Virus record (IMG/VR): IMGVR_UViG_3300022905_001540
Span: 22,969 to 86,968 of that record
Strand: one strand, 5' to 3'
Length of the DNA: 64,000 nt
From: a virus
Part shown: positions 63,068 to 64,000 of the stretch, in pieces
How the letters are laid out: the number at the start of each line of letters is the position of its first letter
Numbering within the stretch: the first letter of the stretch is position 1
Translations under genes and position numbers: made by a program
Notes under the pieces: generated by a model
What the model saw: the letters and a program-made list of their open reading frames with translations, nothing else
What the model was told of the DNA's origin: nothing
Database searches by the model: none

Positions 63068-64000
63068 ATGGATATAAATGACAGTGTGTTTTTACTACAA
63101 ATGTTGTTTCGATGTATATGTGTACTCTTGTCTTTCGTGGCTACACAGGCCGCCTTTGACGGCATACGTTGCGAGTCGCCAGCCGCCGTGCTGCCCGACC
63201 GCATTCGCATGACGCCCTCCAAGGCAGGCATCGTCGAGAGCCGGTGCGATTGGTCGCAACAACCGTTTGCAGTTCCCAACGTGACGTTTATTCAGTTTGA
63301 CCGAACCTACGCGGCGCGCCGCACAAGCCGAAAGGATTCCATCCTCGGCATCGCCTTTTACGACACGGATTCCAACGAAAAAATATTCGACGTGGACATT
63401 CACAACAATCGCATCACGTCCGAGCAAAACAAATGCATGGGAGTCTTTGCACACACAAAAAGCAAGCCCATGTGGCTGCGCGTCTCGCTCGAACCTCTGG
63501 TTGACCTCGACACGACCTTTGTCATCGTCGATTATGCCGGCCACAAAGCGTCACAATTTCGAAATTGCTTTCGCATGGAACTGCGCCAACACGTGAATCG
63601 TACACACTTGAAGCTACGCGCCAGTTCGCATTCTGGCCTGCAACAGGACATCGTGGCCGTGAAATACACCGAACCGCGCCTCTACAGAAAACAAGGCGTC
63701 AATGTAGACACACTCAAGCAATTGGAACGGCGTGTCGCCGAGCTGGAGAAGACAGTCATGGATTTGTCGCACGACAGCTTTCGCATGGAAAGTCGCGTCA
63801 GACAGGGTCAGCGCATGTTCACAGAGTCACACGACACGTTTAGCAAGAAGATGGAGTCGCACAGCGACATGACCAATGCCAAAATCACCAGTCGTTTCAT
63901 CGTCATGCTGGCCTTTGTCGTCATCGTCTTTGCGTGCATGGCCGTGTACGTCAGAAACTGTCAAAAACATATTACCATCATAAAAGACCATTTAATTTAA
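63068..64000 (+). CDS. Type I membrane protein with coiled-coil (p24-like topology)
   Basis: A 310-residue protein ending at the window edge with a proper stop. A signal peptide (CICVLLSFVATQA, ending near residue 28) precedes a beta-rich lumenal domain with NVTF and NRTHLKLRAS sequons. A coiled coil follows (VDTLKQLERRVAELEKTVMD), then one membrane helix (FIVMLAFVVIVFACMAVYV) and a short tail. This layout is like p24/GOLD cargo receptors, but sequence identity is not evident. It is probably an envelope or trafficking protein. Confidence 0.75.
   Translation: MDINDSVFLLQMLFRCICVLLSFVATQAAFDGIRCESPAAVLPDRIRMTPSKAGIVESRCDWSQQPFAVPNVTFIQFDRTYAARRTSRKDSILGIAFYDTDSNEKIFDVDIHNNRITSEQNKCMGVFAHTKSKPMWLRVSLEPLVDLDTTFVIVDYAGHKASQFRNCFRMELRQHVNRTHLKLRASSHSGLQQDIVAVKYTEPRLYRKQGVNVDTLKQLERRVAELEKTVMDLSHDSFRMESRVRQGQRMFTESHDTFSKKMESHSDMTNAKITSRFIVMLAFVVIVFACMAVYVRNCQKHITIIKDHLI

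Overview
The window is one continuous stretch of a large double-stranded DNA virus of a eukaryote. About 85 tightly packed intronless genes lie on both strands. Many starts have TATA-like elements, and there are several eukaryote-type regulators, a viral RNA polymerase II-type second-largest subunit, and many ORFan-like small genes. I see no ribosomal, tRNA or cellular housekeeping genes. The most telling gene is a probable HK97-type/herpesvirus-type portal protein (20378-21727). It occurs with RPB2, an SF3-type helicase, an H3-fold histone and proteins resembling families common in giant viruses. A portal plus NCLDV-like information-processing genes is the combination described for mirusviruses (Mirusviricota, Duplodnaviria), so I read this as a mirusvirus-like genome. 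That is an inference: no major capsid protein, terminase or triplex protein could be recognised in this window.

Layout. 0-4.3 kb: cupredoxin, cyclin-CDK fusion kinase, minimal SET protein. 4.3-5.0 kb: first block of hairpin-rich tandem repeats. 5-16.5 kb: SF3 helicase, asparagine synthetase, Alba-like protein, a dead-looking sphingomyelin-synthase relative, NIPA-type transporter, NlpC/P60-like protein. 16.5-28 kb: a very long repeat-tailed disordered protein, portal, secreted cathepsin-like protease, an SSB-like protein, dCMP deaminase, small basic and Cys-motif proteins. 28.1-28.4 kb: second repeat block. 28.4-42 kb: twin-CX9C microprotein, double HMG-box protein, membrane proteins, two RING proteins, DEDDh exonuclease, a degenerate RecD-like protein, EF-hand protein, BAF-like protein. 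42-52 kb: MORN protein, UBA-SNF2-RING ATPase, ankyrin protein, PLD-like nuclease, a run of small zinc-binding proteins. 52.2-52.7 kb: third repeat block. 53-64 kb: SAMHD1-like HD hydrolase, Rab-like GTPase, H3-like histone, RPB2, PD-(D/E)XK nuclease, CaaX protein, and a type I membrane protein.

How the genes may work together. A chromatin set (H3-like histone, SET, HMG-box x2, BAF-like, Alba-like, lysine-rich peptide, SNF2-RING) suggests packaging or remodelling of viral or host DNA. Nucleotide supply and control is represented by dCMP deaminase and the HD triphosphohydrolase. Host control is suggested by the cyclin-CDK fusion, RING proteins, F-box-like proteins and the Rab-like GTPase. Lipid-anchored proteins (MGxxxS myristoylation-type starts, a CaaX end, a CCX end) and many multi-pass membrane proteins point to membrane remodelling or an envelope.

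Two architectural features stand out. Three blocks of related hairpin repeats occur in the same orientation at about 24-kb intervals. Convergent gene pairs almost always overlap at their 3' ends, five of them by exactly four bases that form both stop codons. Starts were chosen at ATG codons, usually 17-30 bases downstream of a TATA-like element. No computation or database search was possible, so all family assignments are by eye.
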